From the NCBI GenBank assembly GCA_035308905.1, contig DATGFS010000009.1:62001-126000 (forward strand): a stretch of DNA of 64,000 bases, in the 5' to 3' direction. The stretch is from a bacterium (GTDB lineage Bacteria > Sysuimicrobiota > Sysuimicrobiia > Sysuimicrobiales > Segetimicrobiaceae). The notes below the pieces were generated by a model. The model did not search any database. It was not told where the DNA came from and saw only the letters and a list, made by a program, of their open reading frames with translations. The translations under genes were made by a program, and so were the position numbers. Shown here one piece after another: positions 52,369 through 61,446 of the stretch. Every line of letters begins with the position of its first letter. The stretch's first letter is position 1.

Positions 52369-53445
52369 TCACTCGTCGGGACGCGGCCGGCCGGAGACGA
52401 GCTCCCGGAACGGACGCAGCATCCGGCCCGCGCGGTCGCGCTCCTGCGCCGCGTAGTCCTCCTCCGGCTCGAAGAAGATGACCTGGCTCCCGGACGCGGC
52501 GAACCTGAACGGCACGTGGAGCAGCGCGCTCAACCGCTCCCGAACCCGCCGGCGGTTGTGGGGCTCGACGAACAGCAGCAGAAAGCCGCCCCCGCCCGCG
52601 CCGGTGAGTTTTCCGCCGATCGCGCCGGCCGCCCGGGCCTGGCTGTAGAGGTCGTCGACTTCGGAGTTCGAGACGATCGGGCTGAGGCTGCGCTTGGCCT
52701 CCCAGGCGCGGTGGAGCAGCCGGCCGAAGCGGATCAGGTCGCCGCCGTCGCTGAGGATCCCGAGCCCTTCTTCCACCATCTCGCCGAGCGCGCGCATGTG
52801 CCGCTCGTTGTTTTCGATGTTCTGCAGATAGCTCTCCGCGACTTCCGACGCCGTCCGCGTGACCCCGGTGTAGAACAGCATGAGGTGGTCGTTCAGCGCG
52901 CTGCTGAGATCCGCGCTGAGCGTCATCGGTTTGACCGAGATCTCGCCGTCCTGCGCGAACGTCACGTGGTTGAAGCCGCCGTACGCCGCGAGGACCTGGT
53001 CCTGCGATCCGACCGTCTCCTTGAGCCGCTCCTGCTCGATGTGCATGCTCTCCAGCGCGAGCTGCCGCTTGCTCGGGATCTGCCCCCGCAGCGCGTAGAG
53101 GGCGTGCAGCAGTCCCACCGTGAACGAGGAGCTCGAGCCCATGCCGCTGCGCGCCGGCAGGTCGCCGTCGTGGTGGATCTCGACGCCGCGATCGAACTGG
53201 AGATGCCGCAGCACTTCGCGCACGGCCGGGTGCTCGATCTCATCGGGCGTCTGGCAGACCTCGATCTTCGACCACACGACGCGGAATCGATGCTCGAAAA
53301 ACGGCGGCAGGTACCGGCAGGAGAGGTAGCAGTACTTGTCGATCGCCGCCGCCAGCACCGTCCCGCCGTTCCGGAGATACCACGCGGGGTAGTCGGTGCC
53401 GCCTCCAAAGAAGGAGATGCGGAACGGCGTCCGGGTGATGATCAT
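52369..53445 (-). CDS. hddA: GHMP kinase, heptose 7-phosphate kinase (HddA) type
   Basis: 358 aa. M-I-I-T-R-T-P-F-R-I-S-F-F-G-G-G-T-D start, ATP loop S-G-M-G-S-S-S-S-F near 107, G-A-G-G-G-G-F near 295, plus a 25-residue basic C-terminal extension. ATG 53445 overlaps the GmhA stop (ATGA). Second copy of this kinase in the window; the two differ throughout and are not recent duplicates. Confidence 0.9.
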   Translation of the reverse strand: MIITRTPFRISFFGGGTDYPAWYLRNGGTVLAAAIDKYCYLSCRYLPPFFEHRFRVVWSKIEVCQTPDEIEHPAVREVLRHLQFDRGVEIHHDGDLPARSGMGSSSSFTVGLLHALYALRGQIPSKRQLALESMHIEQERLKETVGSQDQVLAAYGGFNHVTFAQDGEISVKPMTLSADLSSALNDHLMLFYTGVTRTASEVAESYLQNIENNERHMRALGEMVEEGLGILSDGGDLIRFGRLLHRAWEAKRSLSPIVSNSEVDDLYSQARAAGAIGGKLTGAGGGGFLLLFVEPHNRRRVRERLSALLHVPFRFAASGSQVIFFEPEEDYAAQERDRAGRMLRPFRELVSGRPRPDE

Positions 53446-54098
53446 CGGACATCCCCCCGCGCGCCCGGCCCGTCGCGCCAGATGCCGCGCTCGACGAGGT
53501 CGCAGATCGCGTGCTCGATGGACAGGTGGGCCTCCTGGATGTGCTGCGTGTCGGCGCTGGGCACGGCGATCACGACGGAGGCCACCTCGCCGAGACGGCC
53601 GCCGCGGCCGGTCAGGGCGATCGTCGTCATCTTCAACCCGTTGGCCGCCTCCACCGCCCGGATCACGTTCCGCGATTTCCCGCTCGTGCTGATGCCCATG
53701 AGCACGTCGCCCGGCCTGCCGAGCGCCCGGACCTGGCGCTCGAAGACCCCGTCGAAGCCCGAGTCGTTGGCGAAGGCGGTGAGAAACGACGTGTCGGTCG
53801 TCAGCGCCAGCACGGCCATCCCCGGCCGGTCGAAATCCTTGGTGAGGCGGTTCATGAACTCGCCGGCCAGGTGCTGACAGTCGGCGGCGCTGCCGCCGTT
53901 GCCGCAGAGGAGCACCTTGCCGCCCGCGCGGAGGGCCTTCGCGATCGCCTCGGCGGCCTTCAGGATGGCGTCGAGGCACACCTCGCCCGTCCGCCGCGTG
54001 ACCTCGGCCGAGGTTGTGAGGTGCGCCCGCGCCCGCTCGGAGCGCGTGTCCGCACGTGTCTGCATCGGCGCCGTTCGTCTCCGGGTCATGGCCACCAT
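53442..54098 (-). CDS. gmhA: Phosphoheptose isomerase (sedoheptulose 7-phosphate isomerase)
   Basis: 218 aa. Classical GmhA motifs: G-N-G-G-S-A-A-D-C-Q-H-L-A-G-E, I-S-T-S-G-K-S-R-N-V, H-I-Q-E-A-H-L-S-I-E-H. Makes D-glycero-D-manno-heptose 7-phosphate, the substrate of the HddA encoded directly after it. ATG 54098 or ATG 54089; the N-terminal 25 residues are basic and outside the family. Confidence 0.93.
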   Translation of the reverse strand: MVAMTRRRTAPMQTRADTRSERARAHLTTSAEVTRRTGEVCLDAILKAAEAIAKALRAGGKVLLCGNGGSAADCQHLAGEFMNRLTKDFDRPGMAVLALTTDTSFLTAFANDSGFDGVFERQVRALGRPGDVLMGISTSGKSRNVIRAVEAANGLKMTTIALTGRGGRLGEVASVVIAVPSADTQHIQEAHLSIEHAICDLVERGIWRDGPGARGDVR

Positions 54099-54206
54099 AG
54101 GCCGTGGTTGCTCGACCCTGTTCCTACGACCGGCGGCCGATTATCCCCTGCAGGGCAGGAATGGCAATCTCATCAATGAACCCATCCGCGATGATCGGGG
54201 GGATAT

Positions 54207-55844
54207 GTGGCCGACGCGGCCGACACGCTTAGGCATTTCGCCCGGCGTTGGGCGACGCCGGACGCCGGCGCGAGACTCATCCGGTACGTCCTTTCCGCCT
54301 CGGCGTTCCTCGCTTTGTGCGCCGTTTACAACGCAGGGGCGCTTCGGGAGGGGCTGGGGAATCCGGACAACGTCAGCTTCGTCATCGAAGCGCAAGACCT
54401 GCTTCGCGGCAACTGGAATCTCCACGGTTGGACGATTGTCAACTCGGCGTGGTGGCCGGTTCAGCCTTCCGTCTACGCGGCGTTGCTGCTGATTCGAGGA
54501 CCGGTCGGGGCGCCGCAGGCCGCGGCCGCGCTGGCTTGGGCGACGGTCGTTGCGTGCGCCGTCTGGGCCGCCGTGCGGTCGTTTGGCGGCTGGACCGCAT
54601 TCATCGCTGGCGCCGTCGCTTTTCTGCTGGTGGGACTGCCCGCGGTGGACACGATTACCACCGCCATCGGGCATGTCGCTACCGCGCCGTTCGAAGCGCT
54701 GACGACTGCGGGCGGATTGTTGTCGCTGGTGTTGTTCACTCGCGCGGTCTTCCGCCGGCCGGAGGAATGTGAAGGCACTCTTGTCCGGGCGGGACTCCGG
54801 GCGGGCGCTGCGGTGCTCGTAGCCGGATGCGCGGTGGCGGGGGACATCCTGGCCGTCGCGACGGTCATCGTCCCGGTCCTGGCGCTCGCGGCGCTCGACG
54901 TATTTCGACGCGGCAGGCGGGGACGGGCTGCGGCCGGCGCCGCGTTCGCCATGCTCGCGCTCGGCCTTTCACGGTGTCTGCTCTGGCTGTTGAGCGCGAC
55001 ACACGGCGAGCAGCTGCTTCAACCGGTCAACTGGATCTCGTTCGCGCCGTTCGAGAGCTTCTTCTCACGCAACCTGCCGCTCGCGCTGCAGGGCCTGATC
55101 GGCTTCTACGGGGCGTATTGGTTTGGGCGCCCGGTTCTTGAGCTTGCGACGCTGTACGTGCTGGTTCATCTGGCCGCGCTGGTCTTTGTGCTTTACGCGG
55201 TGGGAAGGACGCTCCTAGCCGTGGGCACCGGGGCGAAGCTCGACTGGTTGACCGGCGTCCTGGCCCTCGGATTCGTCGCCAACCTCGGCGCCTACGCGTC
55301 GAGCACGTTGCCCGCCAGCCTCTACACGAGCCGGTACCTGCTCGCGGTGTTGCCGTACGGTGCCGTCGTCGCCGCCCGGGTGCTCGGTGAGATGCTTCGG
55401 GACGCCGGCCTTCGGAAGCGGCTGATGGTCGGCGGCACGTTGGTGCTCCTGGCGGCCGCCTCGCTGTCGTCGTTTGCCGTATGGTTTGAGGATTCGGTGT
55501 ACGTGTCGCCCCGGACAAAGGTGGTCCGCTGGCTCGTCGATCACCACCTGCGTTACGGATACGCGCAGTACTCGGACGCGGCGGCGCTCACCGTGGAATC
55601 CGGCGGACGGCTGACTGTGCGCCCTATTGGACAGTGGTCGGATCATCGGGTCGGGCCCATCCCGTACTCGGCGCGCCATTGGTACAGCGAACCGACGACG
55701 TTCGTGGTTTTCCACGACGAGGACGCGACGGGAGTCAGCGTTCTGGCGGCGGAGCGCACCTTTGGGCCCGATCATGGACTCGATACGATCGGACCTTACC
55801 GGGTTGCCGCGTGGCGGCATGTTATCCAGGTTCCCGGACCGTAG
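54207..55844 (+). CDS. Polytopic membrane protein, putative GT-C type transferase (tandem copy 1)
   Basis: 545 aa, no family recognised with certainty. About ten hydrophobic helices up to residue 420, then a 120-residue soluble C-terminal domain (from Y-V-S-P-R-T-K). The first extracytoplasmic loop contains D-N-V-S-F-V-I-E-A-Q-D-L-L-R-G-N-W, with acidic residues placed as in GT-C glycosyltransferases. GTG start after a GGGGGG ribosome site. Exactly as long as its neighbour at 55990 and clearly its duplicate. Confidence 0.8.
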   Translation: MADAADTLRHFARRWATPDAGARLIRYVLSASAFLALCAVYNAGALREGLGNPDNVSFVIEAQDLLRGNWNLHGWTIVNSAWWPVQPSVYAALLLIRGPVGAPQAAAALAWATVVACAVWAAVRSFGGWTAFIAGAVAFLLVGLPAVDTITTAIGHVATAPFEALTTAGGLLSLVLFTRAVFRRPEECEGTLVRAGLRAGAAVLVAGCAVAGDILAVATVIVPVLALAALDVFRRGRRGRAAAGAAFAMLALGLSRCLLWLLSATHGEQLLQPVNWISFAPFESFFSRNLPLALQGLIGFYGAYWFGRPVLELATLYVLVHLAALVFVLYAVGRTLLAVGTGAKLDWLTGVLALGFVANLGAYASSTLPASLYTSRYLLAVLPYGAVVAARVLGEMLRDAGLRKRLMVGGTLVLLAAASLSSFAVWFEDSVYVSPRTKVVRWLVDHHLRYGYAQYSDAAALTVESGGRLTVRPIGQWSDHRVGPIPYSARHWYSEPTTFVVFHDEDATGVSVLAAERTFGPDHGLDTIGPYRVAAWRHVIQVPGP

Positions 55845-55989
55845 ACGCGGTCGGGTGAGACGCGTTTAATGACGTTGCGGGAGGGTTGCATTCACCAAGT
55901 GCGGCACCTGTGGGAGCTCGCAGACATCGGCGGCGTCATGTAACCGGGACGCCGCGGTCGACGGCCGCGGAAGCACGTCGGGAGGATGG

Positions 55990-57627
55990 ATGGTTACTGC
56001 GATGCGTGCCCTTCGGGGCGTCGTATGGCGGTGGGCGGCGTCCGCCGTAGACACGAGGCTGTCGCGGTACGTCCTCGTTGCGATCGTTTTCCTCGCCCTT
56101 TGCGCCTTTTACAGGGCCGCGGCAGACAGGGAAGGGCTCGTCAACGCGGACAGCGTCAGTTTTGTCGTAGAAGCGCAAGACTTGCTTCGGGGAAACTGGA
56201 ACCTGCATGGTTGGACGATCGTTAATTCCGCATGGTGGCCGGTTCAGCCGGTCGTGTATGCGGGGACCCTGCTCGCACGAGGTCCGGTCGCAGCAACGCC
56301 ATACGTAGCAGGGCTCGCGTGGGCGACGATGGTCGCCTGCGGCGTCTGGGCCGCGGCGCGACCTTTGCGGGGCATCGACGGCCTCATCGCGGGAGCCGTC
56401 GCCTTTCTCTTCGTCGGACTTCCCGCGGTCGACACCGCCGTATCCGCGGTGCCGTACATCACCGGTTCGCCCTTCGAAGCCCTGACGACCGCCGGTGGCC
56501 TGCTGTCGCTCGCGCTCTTTTGGAAAGCCGGCTCCACGGGGCCTGGAGATGGGGCGCCCGGTCGTCTTCGAACGGGCCTCTTCGCAGCGGCGGCGGTTGT
56601 CATCGCCGGATCCATTGTTACGAGCGACGCGCTGGCTCTGGCGACGGTGATCGTTCCGGTTTTGGTGCTCGCCGTTCTCGCCGTGTTTCGGGATCGTTGG
56701 GACAAACGCATCCTCGCCGGCGCCGCGTTCGGAATCGTCGCGTTCATGCTGTCGCGGTTTCTGCTTTGGCTTCTGCACACAACGGGCGGGGAGACGGTGC
56801 TTCAGCCGGTCAACTGGGTAACCTTCGCGCCGTTCGATCAGTTCTTCTCACAAAACCTGCGCCTCGCTCTTCAGGGCCTCGTGGGGTTCTTCGGCGCCTA
56901 TTGGTTTGGCCGCCCGGTCCTCGACTTGGCGACGCTCTATGTACTCGTGCATCTCGCGGCGCTGCTCTTCGTTCTCTGGGCGGTCGGGCGTTCCGTGGCG
57001 GCCGCATGGCGGGGACGGAAGCAGGATTGGCTTCTGGGTGTGCTTGCTTTGGGATTCGTGTCGAACCTCGGCGCCTACGTGGCAAGCATTTTGCCGGCCG
57101 GTCTCGAAACCAGCCGGTACCTGCTGGCTCTGTTGCCCTACGGCGGCGCGGTCGCGGGCAGGGCGTTCGGCGAGATGTATCGCGATGCCGGCAGGTGGGG
57201 GAAGGTCGTCCTCTGCGGGGTTGTGACCGTCTTCACGGTCGCCTCGGTATCCTCATTTTCCGTCTGGCTTCGATACGCGCCGTATGTCTCGCCCCGAACC
57301 CAGCTTATAAAGTGGCTCGTCGACCACGACCTTCGTTACGGATATGCGCAATATTCGGACGCCGCCGTCCTGACCGTCGAATCCGAGGGCCGGCTGCTCG
57401 TGCGGCCCCTCGGGACCTGGGCGGTGGACCGGGTCGGCCCCATCCCGTACTCCGCGAGCCAGTGGTATTCGGAGCCGATGAGATTCGTCGTTTTCGACGA
57501 TCAGAAGGGCACAGGAGTCAGCGTCCCCGCCGCAGAGCGCACCTTTGGCGGGGGATACACTCTCACCCAGGTTGGACCGTATCAGGTCGCGGTGTGGCCG
57601 CAGCCCTTCCACGTGCCCGCGCGGTAA
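55990..57627 (+). CDS. Polytopic membrane protein, putative GT-C type transferase (tandem copy 2)
   Basis: 545 aa. Shares long identical blocks with the upstream copy, such as E-A-Q-D-L-L-R-G-N-W-N-L-H-G-W, G-L-P-A-V-D-T and P-F-E-A-L-T-T-A-G-G-L-L-S-L, and the same helix layout and soluble tail. The 145-base gap between copies shows no similarity to the region before copy 1 and no clear promoter. ATG 55990 with GGAGG four bases upstream. Convergent with the epimerase gene. Confidence 0.8.
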   Translation: MVTAMRALRGVVWRWAASAVDTRLSRYVLVAIVFLALCAFYRAAADREGLVNADSVSFVVEAQDLLRGNWNLHGWTIVNSAWWPVQPVVYAGTLLARGPVAATPYVAGLAWATMVACGVWAAARPLRGIDGLIAGAVAFLFVGLPAVDTAVSAVPYITGSPFEALTTAGGLLSLALFWKAGSTGPGDGAPGRLRTGLFAAAAVVIAGSIVTSDALALATVIVPVLVLAVLAVFRDRWDKRILAGAAFGIVAFMLSRFLLWLLHTTGGETVLQPVNWVTFAPFDQFFSQNLRLALQGLVGFFGAYWFGRPVLDLATLYVLVHLAALLFVLWAVGRSVAAAWRGRKQDWLLGVLALGFVSNLGAYVASILPAGLETSRYLLALLPYGGAVAGRAFGEMYRDAGRWGKVVLCGVVTVFTVASVSSFSVWLRYAPYVSPRTQLIKWLVDHDLRYGYAQYSDAAVLTVESEGRLLVRPLGTWAVDRVGPIPYSASQWYSEPMRFVVFDDQKGTGVSVPAAERTFGGGYTLTQVGPYQVAVWPQPFHVPAR

Positions 57628-57651
57628 GATCACGCGACCGGAGGGCTCCGA

Positions 57652-58593
57652 TCAGACGTTTTGGAAGGGGCCCCGCGGCAGCATGCGGTACCCTTTGAGG
57701 AGCTCCTCGATGCCGTCGTCGAGGGAGCGGCGCGCCTCGAACCCGGAGTCTCGTAGGCGCGCATTGGACACGATGTAATCGCGGCGATCGACGTCGCTGC
57801 GGAACGACGAGAATTGGATGACCAAATCCGGGACGTGCTCCTTCACCTTAAGCGCCAGGTCCTCTTTCGACATGTTGGCCGCGTCGAGGCCGAAGTTGTA
57901 GCATCGGCCCGCCAGGCGCTCGCCGTGCTCGAGGCAGTAGACGAAGCAGTCGGCGACGTCCCGGATGTGCACGTAGTTGCGCCGGAAGTCCTTCTCGAAG
58001 ATGACGATGTAGCCGTCCGTGACGGCCGCGTAGACGAAGTGGTTGACGAGGAGGTCGAGCCGCATGCGGGGCGACGTGCCGAACACCGTGGCCAGCCGGA
58101 GAGTGACCGCGTTTGGCGTGGCCAGCAGCTCGGCTTCCGCCTGTGCTTTCGTCCGTCCGTACAGCGAGATCGGCTCAAGCGGTGTGTCCTCCGTGCAGAC
58201 CGCCGACCCCGCCCGCGTGCCATATCCGCTGTTCGTGTTCGGGAACACGACGAGCTGGCGGGGGCTGCGGAGGCGGTTCAGCAGGCGCACCGCCTCCACG
58301 TTCACGGACTCGGCGAGGCGCGGATCCCGGTCGCACGCCGGCGCCCCGACGATCGCAGCCAGCGGGACCAGGGCGTCGGCTTTGGCGATCAGCGGCCGGA
58401 TCACCGTCTCGTCCCGGACGTCGCCCCGGACGAACGCGAACGACGGGTTCGCGCAGAGGTGCAGCAGCGGGTGCTGGCGGTACATCAAGTTGTCGACCGC
58501 GGTGACCTGCCAGCCGGCGTCGAGCAGATGCTCGCACAGCACCGAGCCGAGATAGCCGGCTCCGCCGGTGACCAGGACCGATCGGCGGCTCAC
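57652..58593 (-). CDS. NAD-dependent sugar-nucleotide epimerase/dehydratase
   Basis: 313 aa. Extended SDR with G-G-A-G-Y-L-G-S near residue 10, N-T-N-S-G-Y-G and the catalytic Y-G-R-T-K. C-terminal sugar-binding region includes R-N-Y-V-H-I-R-D-V-A-D. Substrate unknown. GTG 58593 is set by the dinucleotide fold; no ribosome site is visible, and an open frame continues upstream without family similarity. Divergent from the GT2 operon. Confidence 0.87.
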   Translation of the reverse strand: MSRRSVLVTGGAGYLGSVLCEHLLDAGWQVTAVDNLMYRQHPLLHLCANPSFAFVRGDVRDETVIRPLIAKADALVPLAAIVGAPACDRDPRLAESVNVEAVRLLNRLRSPRQLVVFPNTNSGYGTRAGSAVCTEDTPLEPISLYGRTKAQAEAELLATPNAVTLRLATVFGTSPRMRLDLLVNHFVYAAVTDGYIVIFEKDFRRNYVHIRDVADCFVYCLEHGERLAGRCYNFGLDAANMSKEDLALKVKEHVPDLVIQFSSFRSDVDRRDYIVSNARLRDSGFEARRSLDDGIEELLKGYRMLPRGPFQNV

Positions 58594-58728
58594 GCGCAGT
58601 CGGCCGGTCGGCGGCGCGGGTTCACAGGACCCCCGGGCCGGGCATCGCGAAGAAACGAATGTGCACAGGATCTTGCCGCGGGCTGACGCCGCCGGGTGCC
58701 GCAGACATCGGTCCAGCATTCGGTGGTC

Positions 58729-59430
58729 ATGCGAGTAACCCTCCTGGTTCCTACGCTGAACGAGATCGAGGGCGTGCGGGCGATCATGCCCCGCATCCGC
58801 CGCGAGTGGTGCGACCAGGTGCTGATCGTCGACGGCGGTTCGACCGACGGCACCGTCGAATATCTTACGGCGCAGGGGTATCAGGTTGTCACTCAGCGCC
58901 GGCGGGGGCTGCGCTTCGCGTTCCTCGACGCCTGGCCCCACGTCACCGGCGACGCGGTCATCACATTCAGCCCCGACGGGAACTCGGTCCCTGAGGCGAT
59001 TCCGCCGCTCGTCGCCAAATTGCGCGAAGGATATGATATGGTAATCGTGTCACGCTATACAGGGGGCGCTAAGAGCGAGGACGACGACTTCGTCTCGGGC
59101 CTCGCCAACCTCGTGTTTACGTTCACGATCAACCTGCTCTTTCGGGCGAAATACACTGATTCTATGGTGATGTTTCGCGGCTACCGGCGGGCGTTGATCG
59201 AGGAACTGGATCTTGACAAGGAGTGGTCCTACCGGCCTGAAGAAACCCTCCTGCGGACCACCGTGGGATGGGAGCCGCTCCTCAGCATTCGGGCGGCGAA
59301 GCGGCGGCTCCGGGTCGCGGAAATTCCCGGAGACGAACCCTGCCGGATCGGCGGGCGCAAGCAGCTGCACGTGAAATGGGGGTTTGCATACATTCTGGAG
59401 ATCGGACGCGAGCTGGTGTCATGGCGGTAG
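58729..59430 (+). CDS. GT2-family, dolichyl-phosphate-mannose-synthase-like glycosyltransferase
   Basis: 233 aa, GT-A domain only. V-P-T-L-N-E-I-E-G, I-V-D-G-G-S-T-D-G-T and F-S-P-D-G-N (in the place of D-A-D). No membrane segment at the end. Such enzymes usually make polyprenyl-phosphate sugars that feed GT-C transferases like those at 44, 54 and 56 kb. The stop overlaps the E1alpha gene start by ten bases, so it is tied to that operon. Confidence 0.87.
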   Translation: MRVTLLVPTLNEIEGVRAIMPRIRREWCDQVLIVDGGSTDGTVEYLTAQGYQVVTQRRRGLRFAFLDAWPHVTGDAVITFSPDGNSVPEAIPPLVAKLREGYDMVIVSRYTGGAKSEDDDFVSGLANLVFTFTINLLFRAKYTDSMVMFRGYRRALIEELDLDKEWSYRPEETLLRTTVGWEPLLSIRAAKRRLRVAEIPGDEPCRIGGRKQLHVKWGFAYILEIGRELVSWR

Positions 59431-60425
59431 CGCGCGGCGCGTCGGCGGATGCCGGGCTGACCTCGCGGTTCTACCGGATGCTCTTTCGGATCCGGCGCGT
59501 CGAGGAAGAGATCGCGCGGGTCTATCCCACGGACAAGATCAAGAGTCCTATCCACCTGTCGATCGGGCAGGAGGCGGTCTCAGTCGGCGTCTGCGCGGCC
59601 CTGCGGAAGACGGACGTGGTCTTCGCCACCCTCCGGGGGCACGCCGCGTATCTCGCCAAGGGCGGCGACTTGAAGAAGATGATCGCCGAATTGTACGGCA
59701 AGGCGACTGGCTGCGCGAAGGGCAAGGGCGGCTCGATGCACCTGATCGACGCCGCGGCCGGCATTATGAGCACGGGCGCGATCATCGGCACGATCGAGCC
59801 GCAGGCCGTGGGCTACGCGTGGGCGCTGAAGCTCCAGGGAAAGGACGACGTCGCCGTCAGCTTCTCGGGAGACGGCGCGTGGGAGGAAGGCTCCGTCTTC
59901 GAGAGCCTGAATTTCGCCGCGCTCAAGCACGTGCCGGTGCTCTACATCTGCGAAAACAACAACCTCGCGATCCACAGCCGCCTCGGCGCGCGGCAGCCGG
60001 TGTCGAACGTCTACGAGCGCGCGCGCGCCTACGGCGTCCCCGCCGAACGGATCGAGGACATGGACGTGTTCAAAATCTACGAGTGGACGCGCGCCGCGGT
60101 GGCCGATCTGCGCGCCGGCCGGCCGGGGCCGCGCTTCCTGGAGTGCCTGACGTACCGCTGGCGCGAACACGTCGGCCCGAACGAAGATTTCGACATCGGC
60201 TACCGGTCGCGGAGCGAGGCGGAGCCGTGGTTCGCGAGCGACCAGGTCGCTCGCCTCGCCGGGATGGTGCCGCCGGCGGAGCGCGAGGCAATCGAAGAGG
60301 ACGTGCTCGGCGAAATTCGCGAGGCCTTCGAGTTCGCGGAACGGAGTCCGTTCCCCGAGGCCGAAGAACTCTACACCGACGTGTTTACGGACGGGCGACA
60401 TGGAGCGGCTGCTCACCTACGCTGA
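59421..60425 (+). CDS. ThDP-dependent dehydrogenase E1 alpha-like subunit in the glycan cluster
   Basis: 334 aa. ThDP motif G-D-G-A-W-E-E-G near residue 155 and C-E-N-N-N-L-A-I-H about 27 residues later; G-K-A-T-G-C-A-K-G-K-G-G-S-M-H typical of acetoin/pyruvate E1alpha. Not part of a complex operon with E2/E3 here, unlike the pair at 14-16 kb. Overlaps its beta partner by 26 bases. Probably forms or transfers an activated aldehyde onto a sugar or lipid precursor; this is inference. Confidence 0.87.
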   Translation: MAVARGASADAGLTSRFYRMLFRIRRVEEEIARVYPTDKIKSPIHLSIGQEAVSVGVCAALRKTDVVFATLRGHAAYLAKGGDLKKMIAELYGKATGCAKGKGGSMHLIDAAAGIMSTGAIIGTIEPQAVGYAWALKLQGKDDVAVSFSGDGAWEEGSVFESLNFAALKHVPVLYICENNNLAIHSRLGARQPVSNVYERARAYGVPAERIEDMDVFKIYEWTRAAVADLRAGRPGPRFLECLTYRWREHVGPNEDFDIGYRSRSEAEPWFASDQVARLAGMVPPAEREAIEEDVLGEIREAFEFAERSPFPEAEELYTDVFTDGRHGAAAHLR

Positions 60426-61446
60426 AGCGATTCGCGAAGCCACGTGGCTCGAGATGGAGCGGGATCCCTCCGTCCTCCTGTTCGGTCTCGGCGTCGACGA
60501 CCATAAAGCGATCTTCGGGACGACGAAGGGCCTGCTCGAGCGCTTCGGTCCCGACCGGGTGTCCGACACGCCGCTGTCGGAGGAGGCGCTGACCGGCGTC
60601 GCCGTCGGCGCGGCGCTGGCCGGGATGCGCCCCATCCACGTCCACGCCAGATTCGACTACCTGCTCGTCGCGATGAACGCCCTGGTCAACGTCGCGGCCA
60701 AGACCCGCTACATGTCCGCCGGCGCGCTGCGGGTGCCGATCGTGGTGCGGGCGACGATCGGCCGCAGCTGGGGGCAGGGGCCGACGCACTCGCAGGGCCT
60801 CCACGGCCTGTTCATGCACGTGCCCGGCCTGAAGGTCGCCGCGCCGAGCTCGCCGCACGACGCGAAGGGGCTGCTCATCGAGAGCATCCGCGACGACAAT
60901 CCGGTGATCTTCGTCGAGCACCGGATGCTGCATTCGCAGAAAGGCCCCGTGCCGGAGGGCGACTACTCCGTGCCGTTCGGAAAGGCGCGCGTGATGGTCC
61001 GCGGTTCCGACGTGACGCTGGTCGGCATCTCGTACATGGCGCTCGAGTGCCTGCGGGCGCAGAAGACGCTGGAATCGGCCGGCATCAGCGCCGAGGTGAT
61101 CGACCCGGTGTCGCTCGCGCCGCTCGACATAGACACGATCGTGGAGTCGGTCGGGAAGACGGGGCGGCTCATCGTAGTGGACACCGCGTGGACGGCCTGC
61201 GGCGCCACCGCCGAGATCCTCGCGCAGGTGGCCGAGCGGCTCGCGGGGACGCGGCCCGTGCAGGTCCAGCGCATGGGGTACGCGCCGGTCAGCTGCCCGA
61301 CGACCCAGAACCTGCAAAACCTCTTCTATCCGACGCCGCACCAGATCGCGGCGCAGGCCTATCGCTTGGTGCGCGGCGGACAGGACGCGTGGACGCCGCC
61401 GGCCGTTGAGGCGCCGGAGATCGCGGCGTTCCGGGGGCCGTTCTGA
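60400..61446 (+). CDS. ThDP-dependent dehydrogenase E1 beta-like subunit in the glycan cluster
   Basis: 348 aa. Transketolase-like beta subunit with D-T-P-L-S-E-E-A-L-T-G-V, R-A-T-I-G-R-S-W-G-Q-G-P-T-H-S-Q and C-terminal transketolase domain (S-L-A-P-L-D). ATG 60400 lies within the end of E1alpha. The next gene, a radical SAM enzyme, starts on the last base of its stop (TGATG). Confidence 0.88.
   Translation: MERLLTYAEAIREATWLEMERDPSVLLFGLGVDDHKAIFGTTKGLLERFGPDRVSDTPLSEEALTGVAVGAALAGMRPIHVHARFDYLLVAMNALVNVAAKTRYMSAGALRVPIVVRATIGRSWGQGPTHSQGLHGLFMHVPGLKVAAPSSPHDAKGLLIESIRDDNPVIFVEHRMLHSQKGPVPEGDYSVPFGKARVMVRGSDVTLVGISYMALECLRAQKTLESAGISAEVIDPVSLAPLDIDTIVESVGKTGRLIVVDTAWTACGATAEILAQVAERLAGTRPVQVQRMGYAPVSCPTTQNLQNLFYPTPHQIAAQAYRLVRGGQDAWTPPAVEAPEIAAFRGPF

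Noticed and set aside
57639-57650. CGGAG-GG-CTCCG palindrome between convergent genes as a bidirectional terminator
   Set aside because: The loop is too small, only about four pairs can form, and no T-runs flank it.
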